From an uncultured Collinsella sp. (GTDB lineage: Bacteria > Actinomycetota > Coriobacteriia > Coriobacteriales > Coriobacteriaceae): DNA of 44,739 bases. The position numbers and the translations under genes were made by a program. A model generated the notes under the pieces. It did no database searches. It saw nothing but the letters and a program-made list of their open reading frames with translations, and was not told where the DNA came from. Shown here piece by piece: positions 31,606 to 40,972 of this stretch; the first letter of the stretch is position 1; each line of letters begins with the position of its first letter. The stretch is from NCBI GenBank assembly GCA_958350755.1, contig CATWID010000012.1:1-44739 (forward strand), in the 5' to 3' direction.

Positions 31606-32370
31606 CTACCCCTCGATACGGCTCAAGAACTCACGGGTACGCTGCTCGCGCGGATGATCGATAACCTGCTCGGCAGGACCCTCCTCGACAATACGACCGC
31701 CATCCATAAAGACCACGCGGTCGGCAACGTCGCGGGCAAACTGCATCGCGTGCGTCACGATCACCATCGTCATATTCTGCGCGGCCAAATCCTTGATGAC
31801 GCGCAGCACCTCGGCCGTCAGCTCTGGATCGAGCGCCGAGGTCGGCTCATCAAAGAACAAGATTTCCGGATCGAGCGCCAGGGCGCGGGCAATACTCACG
31901 CGCTGCTGCTGACCGCCCGAAAGCTCGCAGGGTACCTTGTTCTCGTTACCCGTAAGTCCCATCTGTGCAATAAGCTCGTGTGCGCGGGCTTCCGCCTGCT
32001 CGCGTGGGCGCTTAAGCACGCGGATCGGAGCATCGGTGATGTTTTTCATCACGGTATAGTGCGGGAACAGATTGTAGTTCTGAAACACCAGACCAAACCG
32101 CGAGCGCGCCTGTTTAGGCACATCGCCCTTTGCGTACACCGCGCCCGAACCCGCATCCGTCGCGACGGCAAGGTCGCCAAACGAGAGCGAGCCACCATCG
32201 AGCGTCTCGAGCAGCGTGGCACAGCGCAGCAGCGTGGACTTACCGCCGCCCGAAGGCCCGATAATCGCCACGACCTCGCCACGCTTTACCTCGAGCGAGA
32301 TATCCTTGAGCACCTCATTGCCGCCAAACGCCTTGCGTGCGTTCGCTATATTCATTACCGTTCCGGACAC
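31606..32370 (-). CDS. Polar amino-acid ABC transporter ATP-binding protein
   Basis: 254 residues of the GlnQ/HisP type: Walker A GPSGGGKST, Q-loop VFQNYNLFPH, signature LSGGQQQR, Walker B ILFFDEPTSALD and H-loop VTHAMQFARDVADRVVFMDGG. It powers amino-acid import with the permease and lipoprotein encoded just upstream. I choose GTG 32370 because GGAGG lies five bases upstream; ATG 32382, ATG 32355 and GTG 32397 are alternatives. A 38-bp gap separates it from the permease stop. A strong terminator follows. Confidence 0.93.
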   Translation of the reverse strand: MSGTVMNIANARKAFGGNEVLKDISLEVKRGEVVAIIGPSGGGKSTLLRCATLLETLDGGSLSFGDLAVATDAGSGAVYAKGDVPKQARSRFGLVFQNYNLFPHYTVMKNITDAPIRVLKRPREQAEARAHELIAQMGLTGNENKVPCELSGGQQQRVSIARALALDPEILFFDEPTSALDPELTAEVLRVIKDLAAQNMTMVIVTHAMQFARDVADRVVFMDGGRIVEEGPAEQVIDHPREQRTREFLSRIEG

Positions 32371-32408
32371 GGGAACCTCCATGTGTTTGAAAAGCACGAC
32401 GGAACAGG

Positions 32409-33062
32409 CTAGTCGTGGTAGTAGTCAAGTCGCTTTTCGGCGGCGCCCAGCAGCATCTCGACCACAAAGTTAAAGACCCAGTAGATCAGCGCCGCGATCG
32501 CAAACGGCACCATGCTCACCTGCGAGGCGACCAGCGCCTTGGCCGTCGAGAACATCTCGCCCACGCCGATGGCGAACGCCAGCGACGTGTCCTTGACCAG
32601 TGTGATGATCTCGTTGCCCATCGCCGGCAAAATGCGCTTGGCGACCTGCGGCATCACGATATACAGAAACGTCTGCATGCGCGAGTAGCCCAGCACCTCG
32701 GCAGCCTCGTATTGACCGCGCGGAATGGACTGCAGGCCCGAGCGATAGATCTCGGCAAAGTAGCCGGCGTAGTTGATGATGAATGCCACAACGCACGCCG
32801 TCCACTTGGAATCGGGCGTGAGCGAAATGCCAAACACGTAGTACGGGGCAAAGTAGATGGCAAACATCTGCAGCATGAGCGGCGTACCGCGCATGACCGA
32901 AATGTAGATGCGCGCAATCCAGCGGAGCGGCGCAATTTTGCTCATGCGCATAAACGCCACGGGGATTCCCAGCGGAATCGACCCGAGCAGCGTTAGCACA
33001 AACAGCTGCAAGCTGACCAAGAATCCCTGGCCAAGCATTTGCATCATGACCTGAATAGACAT
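32409..33062 (-). CDS. Polar amino-acid ABC transporter permease
   Basis: 217 residues, HisM/GlnP type. About five transmembrane segments, with RGTPLMLQMFAIYF near the N-terminus. The EAA loop is QYEAAEVLGYSRMQTFLYIVMPQ, which docks on the ATPase. ATG 33062 overlaps the binding-protein stop as TAATG, so translation is coupled. The next gene is the ATPase. Confidence 0.94.
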   Translation of the reverse strand: MSIQVMMQMLGQGFLVSLQLFVLTLLGSIPLGIPVAFMRMSKIAPLRWIARIYISVMRGTPLMLQMFAIYFAPYYVFGISLTPDSKWTACVVAFIINYAGYFAEIYRSGLQSIPRGQYEAAEVLGYSRMQTFLYIVMPQVAKRILPAMGNEIITLVKDTSLAFAIGVGEMFSTAKALVASQVSMVPFAIAALIYWVFNFVVEMLLGAAEKRLDYYHD

Positions 33063-33922
33063 TACTTGAGCACCCAATTATCGAAAGACAGACCGTAATC
33101 TGCATATTTATCACAGAGGTCCTTGACCGTGCCATCCTCGTAGAGTGCCTTGAGCGACTCGGTCACGGCATCGGCGGACTTGGTGTCGCCCTTCTTGAAG
33201 CCAACGGCGTAATGCTCGCTGGACAGCGGCTTGTCGAGCTGCGTATAGGCATCGGGCTTGGCGGCAAGCTGATACTGAGCGATCGAGAGGTCACAGGCAA
33301 CGGCATCGACTGCGCCACTCTCGAGCTGCATAAACGCCGTGTTGTACTCACCGATGGTATCGAGCGTGGCAAACGTCGCGGCCAGATCCTTCTGGTCGCC
33401 CTCGAGCACATCCTGTGCGGCGGAATCAGTCTGGGTAATCACGGTCTTGCCGGCAAGATCGTCCCAGCTCTTGATACCCGCGTCCTTCTTGACCACGAGC
33501 ACCTGCTCGTTGAGCATGTAAGGCTCGGAAAACGTGTAGTCGTCCTCGCGACCCTCCATGGTAAAGCCATTCCAGATGCAGTTGATGGCGCCGGAGTTGA
33601 GCAGCGTGTCCTTGGCATCCCAATCGATGGCCTCGTAATCGACATCCCAGCCCTGCTTATCGGCAACGGCCTTAGCCAGATCGAGGTCAAACCCGGTGTA
33701 CTCGCCATCGTCGCCCACAAAGCCGTACGGAGGGTAGGACTTGTCAAAGCCCACCACGAGCTTCTTGGACTCCGCAGCGCCCTTCACATCCTTGGCCGCG
33801 GCAGAGCCAGCAGCGGAGCCCTTGCCGGCACCACCGCCGCAGCCTACCAGGCCGAGGCCAAGCACCGTGGCAAGCGAACCGGCTAGACCGACAAATTGAC
33901 GACGAGACATATCGGTATTCAT
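33062..33922 (-). CDS. Amino-acid ABC transporter substrate-binding lipoprotein
   Basis: 286 residues. The N-terminus MNTDMSRRQFVGLAG carries a twin-arginine motif and is followed by a hydrophobic core and lipobox LVGC, suggesting a Tat-routed lipoprotein with lipidated Cys. The mature part is a family 3 periplasmic-binding fold: KKLVVGFDKSYPPYGFVGDDGEYTGFDLDLAKAVADKQG, WNGFTMEGRE and TITQTDSAAQ-like segments bind polar amino acids; the exact one is not evident. ATG 33922 has AAGGGGG six bases upstream. First gene of the operon, with a strong promoter and two candidate operators upstream. Confidence 0.94.
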   Translation of the reverse strand: MNTDMSRRQFVGLAGSLATVLGLGLVGCGGGAGKGSAAGSAAAKDVKGAAESKKLVVGFDKSYPPYGFVGDDGEYTGFDLDLAKAVADKQGWDVDYEAIDWDAKDTLLNSGAINCIWNGFTMEGREDDYTFSEPYMLNEQVLVVKKDAGIKSWDDLAGKTVITQTDSAAQDVLEGDQKDLAATFATLDTIGEYNTAFMQLESGAVDAVACDLSIAQYQLAAKPDAYTQLDKPLSSEHYAVGFKKGDTKSADAVTESLKALYEDGTVKDLCDKYADYGLSFDNWVLK

Positions 33923-33940
33923 GGTATTCCCCCTTGATGG

Positions 33941-34007
33941 CACTTTAGTTAGGTAAAGTGAGTCATGTAACGTTCAGAATCATACACTTTAGTGAGATGG
34001 AGTACAA
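33941..34007 (-). promoter_or_regulatory. Amino-acid importer promoter with two candidate operators
   Basis: On minus, TTGTAC (34007-34002) and TATGAT (33984-33979) are spaced by 17 bp. CACTTTAGTG (33985-33994), a perfect palindrome with a TT centre on +, sits in the spacer. CACTTTAgttaggTAAAGTG (33941-33960), seven-base perfect arms, lies between the promoter and the gene. The second is the site shared with ilvE and the class I aminotransferase. Confidence 0.7.
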
Positions 34008-34015
34008 GGGAGGGC

Positions 34016-34152
34016 TTGCCCGCCGGGTGCCGGGGCAGGGGTTAAGTTTGCTGCTCTACAGTCCTGCTCACGACGGAGAGCACATTAAGTGCTCTCCTGT
34101 TCGTGCGGAACTCGCGACAAACTTAACCCCTGCCCCGGCACCCGGCGGGCAA
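34016..34152. repeat. 137-bp cruciform-forming element
   Basis: A perfect 35-bp inverted repeat (34016-34050 and 34118-34152; core GGGGCAGGGGTTAAGTTTG) surrounds a second hairpin, GGAGAGCAC/GTGCTCTCC (34075-34097), with flanking CACGA/TCGTG pairing. There is no reading frame inside. It lies between the importer promoter and the rRNA methyltransferase gene. Confidence 0.85.
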
Positions 34153-34216
34153 ACGTCGTTGGGCTTATCACTAACACGAATAAACCGCTTGCATATCGTC
34201 TGCTGGCTTGGAACGG

Positions 34217-34222
34217 TACAAT
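34217..34222 (+). promoter_or_regulatory. -10 element of the RlmD-type gene
   Basis: TACAAT, 38 bases before the ATG. A clear -35 at the right spacing is not seen; TTGCAT is 22 bp upstream. Confidence 0.4.
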
Positions 34223-34259
34223 ACTTGCAGCTTAAATTCATGAATTAGTGGAGTTATTG

Positions 34260-35708
34260 ATGGCAGAATCTCGTGCGGAGCGTAAGGCTCGTCGTGCTTT
34301 GATCGAGGCGGCTGAGGGGTCGGAGGAGAAAAAATCTTCTAAGAAATCCAAGCCATCTCAGGATGCGAAGGGTAAGTCGGCCAAAGGCAAGGTTAAGACC
34401 AAGCGTTCTGGCTCTCGTCACGGCGGGGATAAAGCGTCTCACGTTCGTTCCAAGGACTCACGCAAGGATTCGGCTCAGCCTGCGCGAAAGATCGTGGATC
34501 CCAAGTCGCCTTGTTCCATCATGCGGGCTTGTGGTGGGTGCACGGCGCTCAATCGTCCTTATAAGAAGCAATTGGCGACCAAGCAGGCTGCTATGGAGGA
34601 GCTGTTTGCTGAGCTCTGCGAGCGTGAGGGTATCGCCGTTGATCCTATTCGCGGTATGGGCGTCACCCTGGGCGACCCGGGTAAATATCCTGCGCCGCGT
34701 GGCTTTCGTCATAAAGCTGCCACTCCGTTTGCACCCGGTAAGGAGGGCACTGTCCGCTGTGGCTTTTTTGAGCGCGGCACGCACAAAATCGTCGCCGTAC
34801 CCGAGTGTCCTGTCGAGGCGCCGGGTGCCCGTCAGATTCTCAACGGCATCGCGCGCGAAGCTGAGCGGCTGCATATTCCCGCCTTTAATGAGGACAAGCA
34901 TCTTGGTTTGCTTCGCTATGCCGTCGTCCGCTGCGGTTGGCGCACCGACCAAGTCATGGTTACGCTCGTGACCGCCCAGCGTGACTTACCGCATGCGCAG
35001 GAGTTCTTTGAGGCCGTCGCGGCGCTCGATCCGCATATCGTCACCGTCGCCCAAAATATCAACGGCCGTCCCGGTAACGCCATCTTGGGTGAGGAGACTC
35101 GTATCGTCTATGGCGCCGAGTGCATGCGCGACCAGCTGCTCGGTTGCGAATTCGATATCTCCCCTACCGCGTTCTATCAGACCAATCCACAGCAGACCGA
35201 GCTGCTCTATCAGCTTGCGATTGACGGCATGGACCTGCAGCATGGTGACATTCTTATGGACGCGTACTGCGGCAGCGGCACCATCGGTCTGTGCGCCGCG
35301 AAGGATGCCCAGAACAGGGGTGTTGGCATTATGCTGCTCGGCGTGGAGCGCAACCCGGCGAGCATTGCCGACGCACGTCGCAATGCCGAGCTCAACGGCC
35401 TCACCCGCAGCGCTTGGTTTATGGCCGACGACGCCACCGATTACATCCTGGACGCCGCCGATAACAACGAGCGCGTTGACGTTCTCTCCATCGACCCGCC
35501 ACGCGCCGGCTCCACACCAGAGTTCCTCGAAGCCGCTTGCGCACTCAAGCCGCGCCGCATCACCTACATCAGTTGCAATCCCGTCACCCAAGAGCGCGAC
35601 CTACACCAGCTCCTCGACGGAGGTTATCGCCTGCTCAAGATCACGCCGGTCGACATGTTCCCCCACACCGACCACACCGAGACCGTCGCGGTCCTCGAGC
35701 GCCGCTAA
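34260..35708 (+). CDS. rlmD: 23S rRNA (uracil-5-)-methyltransferase, RlmD/RumA family
   Basis: 482 residues. A Lys/Ser-rich basic extension (about 1-80) is unusual and may bind RNA. CSIMRACGGCTAL (85-97 region) supplies cysteines for the 4Fe-4S cluster, with a further Cys in VPECPVE. The C-terminal SAM methyltransferase has FYQTNPQQTELLY, MDAYCGSGTIGLCAA, VLSIDPPRAG and the catalytic YISCNPVTQERDL, with the nucleophilic Cys. The product is 5-methyluridine in 23S rRNA; which position cannot be read. ATG 34260 has GGAG six bases upstream. Its first third uses T-ending codons (CGT, GCT) more often than neighbouring genes, which may mark transfer or expression tuning. Confidence 0.9.
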   Translation: MAESRAERKARRALIEAAEGSEEKKSSKKSKPSQDAKGKSAKGKVKTKRSGSRHGGDKASHVRSKDSRKDSAQPARKIVDPKSPCSIMRACGGCTALNRPYKKQLATKQAAMEELFAELCEREGIAVDPIRGMGVTLGDPGKYPAPRGFRHKAATPFAPGKEGTVRCGFFERGTHKIVAVPECPVEAPGARQILNGIAREAERLHIPAFNEDKHLGLLRYAVVRCGWRTDQVMVTLVTAQRDLPHAQEFFEAVAALDPHIVTVAQNINGRPGNAILGEETRIVYGAECMRDQLLGCEFDISPTAFYQTNPQQTELLYQLAIDGMDLQHGDILMDAYCGSGTIGLCAAKDAQNRGVGIMLLGVERNPASIADARRNAELNGLTRSAWFMADDATDYILDAADNNERVDVLSIDPPRAGSTPEFLEAACALKPRRITYISCNPVTQERDLHQLLDGGYRLLKITPVDMFPHTDHTETVAVLERR

Positions 35709-35720
35709 TCCACCGACACA

Positions 35721-35755
35721 AGAAAGGGGGGCGGCCCGTCTGGACCGCCCCCTTT
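35721..35755. terminator. Bidirectional terminator between rlmD and PHP gene
   Basis: GAAAGGGGGgCGG pairs with CCGcCCCCTTTC, with A and T runs built into the ends of the stem. Confidence 0.8.
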
Positions 35756-35775
35756 CGTTGGACATATGAGTCTCA

Positions 35776-36597
35776 TTACATCCCCTTGCGCAGGTCGCAG
35801 ACGCCGGCTGCCGCCATCTCGCGAAGCAGCGTCTCGCGGTCGCGTGTCACGATCAAATCCAGCGGGAAATGAATCGCGTCGAGCATCTTGCGGGCATGAT
35901 CGAGTTTGCCAATGGCCATGCCAATGTGGGCATCGGTCGACACGCCAATGCCCACGCCCAGCTCGGCGCAGCGCTCGGCAATCTTGCGGCAAGCGCCCCA
36001 ATGCTCGGCATCGGTACCATGCTCAAGACTATGGTTGTTAATCTCGATAATCTTGTGTTTGGCCTTTGCCGCCAACAACACCTCATCGATATCAAAGGAA
36101 ACACCCGAGCGACCCGTGTGACCCAGCATAAACACTTTGGGGTGCTCCAGAGCATTGATATACATCTCGGTCGTCTGGGCGAGCGTCGCGCCTTCAGCGA
36201 GCTGCGGATTATGCACACTCGCAACCAAATAATCCAAATTGCGCGTAACCAAATCGAACAGCGAATGCTCACGACTATACGAATCGCCGGCGATATCGAG
36301 CGAAACGGGAATGTCCTCGCCAAACAAGCTGCCGTCCAGCGAAACGATATCGGCCTCGGCACCACGCAGCACCAGTACGCCGCTCCAAATGCGCGGCCAG
36401 ATATCCTGGTTAATAAAGAACTGGTAACTGCGCAGGTCATTGGGGCAAGGTGAAACCATAGAGCTCAGATGGTCGGCAGATCCGAGCACCTGCAGGCCAC
36501 GCTCTGCCGCCCAGTACACATTCTCCTCAATGGTCGAATATGCATGCGCAGAGAACATCGTATGAGTATGGATATCACAGGAAAGCAGGTAGGGCAT
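35776..36597 (-). CDS. PHP-domain phosphoesterase (YcdX-like)
   Basis: 273 residues. Metal-binding motifs of the PHP fold: DIHTHTMFSAHAYSTIEENV at the N-terminus, GSADHLSSM, RGAEADIV, ASVHNP, LGHTGRSG, EINNHS and STDAHI. They are laid out as in YcdX-type trinuclear zinc phosphatases. The substrate is unknown. ATG 36597 has AAGGAG five bases upstream. It lies after the class I aminotransferase on the same strand, 165 bp away with a hairpin between, so probably a separate unit. Confidence 0.9.
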   Translation of the reverse strand: MPYLLSCDIHTHTMFSAHAYSTIEENVYWAAERGLQVLGSADHLSSMVSPCPNDLRSYQFFINQDIWPRIWSGVLVLRGAEADIVSLDGSLFGEDIPVSLDIAGDSYSREHSLFDLVTRNLDYLVASVHNPQLAEGATLAQTTEMYINALEHPKVFMLGHTGRSGVSFDIDEVLLAAKAKHKIIEINNHSLEHGTDAEHWGACRKIAERCAELGVGIGVSTDAHIGMAIGKLDHARKMLDAIHFPLDLIVTRDRETLLREMAAAGVCDLRKGM

Positions 36598-36697
36598 CGG
36601 ATCTCCTTATCCGGCATGGCCGTCGCGTATATTCATTGTACGCATAGCCTCCGATAGTCGTAAAACCGCTCCATCCCAACGACACAACGTACATGAC

Positions 36698-36728
36698 AAC
36701 GGGGTTCGGCTTAACACCAAACCCCGTT
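36698..36728 (-). terminator. Hairpin after the class I aminotransferase
   Basis: AACGGGGTT (36698-36706) pairs with AACCCCGTT (36720-36728). The T-run after it on minus is poor, so termination would be weak. Confidence 0.45.
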
Positions 36729-36762
36729 TCACGTAAAACATTACAGGCAGAGCGCTTTGCTT

Positions 36763-37947
36763 TTAACGATACTCGTCTGCCAGCTGCTTCCAGGCAGGTA
36801 GCGAATTGATAATCGTCTCGTAACTCACGCAATAGCCAAGGCGGAACCAACCCGGCATACCAAAGCTGTCCGAGGGAACCGCGAGCAGCTCGTACTTCTT
36901 CGCGCGCTCGCAAAATGCATTTGCATCGGGCTCGAGCGCCTTCACCCACAGGTAGAATGCACCGTCCGGCTCAACATAGGTGTAGCCGTACTCCGCCAAT
37001 GCATCGGTGAGCGCCGTGCGGTTGCGTGCATAGGCCTCAACGTCACTCGGCTCATCGATGCAATCGATAATCACGCGCTGGAAGAGCGCCGGAGCGCACA
37101 CGAAGCCCAGCGTACGGGCGGCACCGGCAACGGCGGGCATTAGACGAGCTGCCTGAGGATTCGTATTGGGAACCAGGATCCACCCGACGCGCTCGCCCGG
37201 TAGCGAAAGCGACTTGGAATACGAGTAACACACGATGGTGTGCTCGTAGATCGAAGGCACCCAAGGCACCTCGGCGCCATAGACAATCTCGCGATACGGC
37301 TCATCCGAGATCAGCATGATCGGGTTCTCGGGATCGCGCTTGGCGTTGACCTCGCGCAAAACATTGGCCAGTCGCGTCAGCGTGTCGCGCGTATACACGG
37401 CACCGGTCGGGTTGTTTGGCGAGTCGATAATGACGGCCGCCGTTTTATCGGTAATCGCCTTGAGCACGTTATCCACGCTCAGCTGGAACGTATCTTCATC
37501 GGCAGACGCCTCGACACACGTACAGCCGGCCTTCTCAATCCACACGCGATACTCCGGGAAGTACGGGGCGATAACAATAACCTCGTCACCCGGGTTCGTA
37601 ACGGCATTGAGCGTACAGGTGAGCGAAGCCGCGGCACCCACCGTCATAAAGACGTCCTTACCCTCATAGTTCGTGCCAAAGCGGCGGTTGAGCGATTCGG
37701 CGACGGCTGCTCGGCATTGCGGCAGGCCCGGCGCGGGCGTATAGCCATGCAGCTGGTCACTCGGCAGCTCCAAGGCCTTCTTAATGGACTCCGCCACGGC
37801 AGCAGGCGCCGGAACACTCGGGTTTCCCAGCGAAAAATCGAATACGTTCTCTGCACCGATCTGCGCCTTGCGCTCAAGGCCATAGCTAAAGATCTCGCGG
37901 ATGATGGAGCTCTCCGCACCGCGAGCATACATAGTTTCGTTGATCAT
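36763..37947 (-). CDS. Class I/II pyridoxal-phosphate aminotransferase
   Basis: 394 residues. PLP contacts: SPNNPTG (176-182), SDEPYRE with Asp215 and Tyr218, and Lys245 in CYSYSKSLSLPGERVGW, which forms the Schiff base. The overall pattern fits aspartate or aromatic aminotransferases (subgroup I-gamma-like); the amino acid is not decided by sequence. ATG 37947 has AAGGGG five bases upstream. The promoter region carries the 17-bp site shared with ilvE and the amino-acid importer, which supports a role in amino-acid metabolism. It is monocistronic. Confidence 0.92.
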   Translation of the reverse strand: MINETMYARGAESSIIREIFSYGLERKAQIGAENVFDFSLGNPSVPAPAAVAESIKKALELPSDQLHGYTPAPGLPQCRAAVAESLNRRFGTNYEGKDVFMTVGAAASLTCTLNAVTNPGDEVIVIAPYFPEYRVWIEKAGCTCVEASADEDTFQLSVDNVLKAITDKTAAVIIDSPNNPTGAVYTRDTLTRLANVLREVNAKRDPENPIMLISDEPYREIVYGAEVPWVPSIYEHTIVCYSYSKSLSLPGERVGWILVPNTNPQAARLMPAVAGAARTLGFVCAPALFQRVIIDCIDEPSDVEAYARNRTALTDALAEYGYTYVEPDGAFYLWVKALEPDANAFCERAKKYELLAVPSDSFGMPGWFRLGYCVSYETIINSLPAWKQLADEYR

Positions 37948-37971
37948 CTGTTCCCCTTTCGCATACGCGCT

Positions 37972-37996
37972 ATTGTACGCTTTAGTCGGGCAAAGT
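37972..37996 (-). promoter_or_regulatory. Aminotransferase promoter with candidate operator
   Basis: On minus, TACAAT (37977-37972) is a good -10. CTTTAGTCGGGCAAAGT (37980-37996 on +) fills the spacer, where a bound repressor would block polymerase. Confidence 0.55.
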
Positions 37997-38006
37997 GCCG
38001 CAGTAA

Positions 38007-38068
38007 TGTTGATTGGGGACAGACTTAAATGCGTGAAAACGCCCATTTAAGTCTGTCCCCAATCAACA
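38007..38068. repeat. 62-bp palindrome with GGGGACAG core
   Basis: Perfect 25-bp arms (38007-38031 and 38044-38068; core GGGGACAGACTTAAATG) around a 12-base centre that contains CGT-GAAA-ACG. It lies upstream of the aminotransferase promoter and downstream of ftsH. Confidence 0.85.
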
Positions 38069-38090
38069 GACAGCCCCATATCGCTCAAAA

Positions 38091-38122
38091 GAAAAAGCCT
38101 CCGCAGGTTTCCCCGCGGAGGC
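38091..38122 (-). terminator. Terminator after ftsH
   Basis: GCCTCCGC (38097-38104) pairs with GCGGAGGC (38115-38122). On minus it is followed by TTTTTCTTTTG. Confidence 0.88.
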
Positions 38123-38136
38123 TTTCGCCACAAAGA

Positions 38137-40275
<2,139 letters not shown>

Positions 40276-40276
40276 C

Positions 40277-40825
40277 TTACGAATAAACCTCCGGTTTCAA
40301 AATGCCCAGATACGGAAGGTTGCGATAGCGCTCGGCATAGTCGAGGCCGTAGCCCACCACAAAGGCATCGGGGCAATGGGTTCCAACATACTTGGGCGTG
40401 ATGGCCGAGGTACGGTCCTCAACGTCCTTCCACAGGAAGGCGGCGACCTCCAGCGAGGCGGGCTTGCGGCTCTCGAGGTTCTTCATCAGATACTTGAGCG
40501 TCAGGCCCGAGTCCAGAATGTCCTCGACGATCAGCACGTCGCGACCGCGGATGTCGATATCCAGGTCCTTAATGATACGCACGATACCCGAGGACTTCAC
40601 GCCGTCGCCATAGCTCGAAACAGCCATGAAATCGATATTGGTCGGCAGCTCGATCTTGCGCATCAGGTCGCCCATAAAGACCACGGCGCCACGCAGGACC
40701 GCAATCAGCACCAGATCCTTGCCCGCGTAGTCGCGAGTAATCTGCTCGCCTAGGCGAGAGACGATACCGTCGATATCCTCCTGCGTAAACAGAACCTTCT
40801 CGATATCCGGATGTTGAGAAGCCAT
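40277..40825 (-). CDS. hpt: Hypoxanthine phosphoribosyltransferase
   Basis: 182 residues. It joins hypoxanthine or guanine to PRPP in purine salvage. The PRPP motif is DVLIVEDILDSGLTL, with VLRGAVVFMGDL near the N-terminus and PDAFVVGYGLDYAERYRNLPYLGIL at the C-terminus (purine-binding loop). ATG 40825 has AAAGGG five bases upstream. The gene is 147 bp after the tilS stop and one base from ftsH. Confidence 0.96.
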   Translation of the reverse strand: MASQHPDIEKVLFTQEDIDGIVSRLGEQITRDYAGKDLVLIAVLRGAVVFMGDLMRKIELPTNIDFMAVSSYGDGVKSSGIVRIIKDLDIDIRGRDVLIVEDILDSGLTLKYLMKNLESRKPASLEVAAFLWKDVEDRTSAITPKYVGTHCPDAFVVGYGLDYAERYRNLPYLGILKPEVYS

Positions 40826-40972
40826 GACAACCCTTTCTTGTGCTTATCGCCCAAACACCGCCGTATGGACGCGAACTACACATTCTAGCAGCGCACGGGG
40901 TATATTTACCAGCCCGTGCGCCATCAACGCGGGAATACCGTCAACGTCGCACAGAATAGCTGGCGTGCTACG

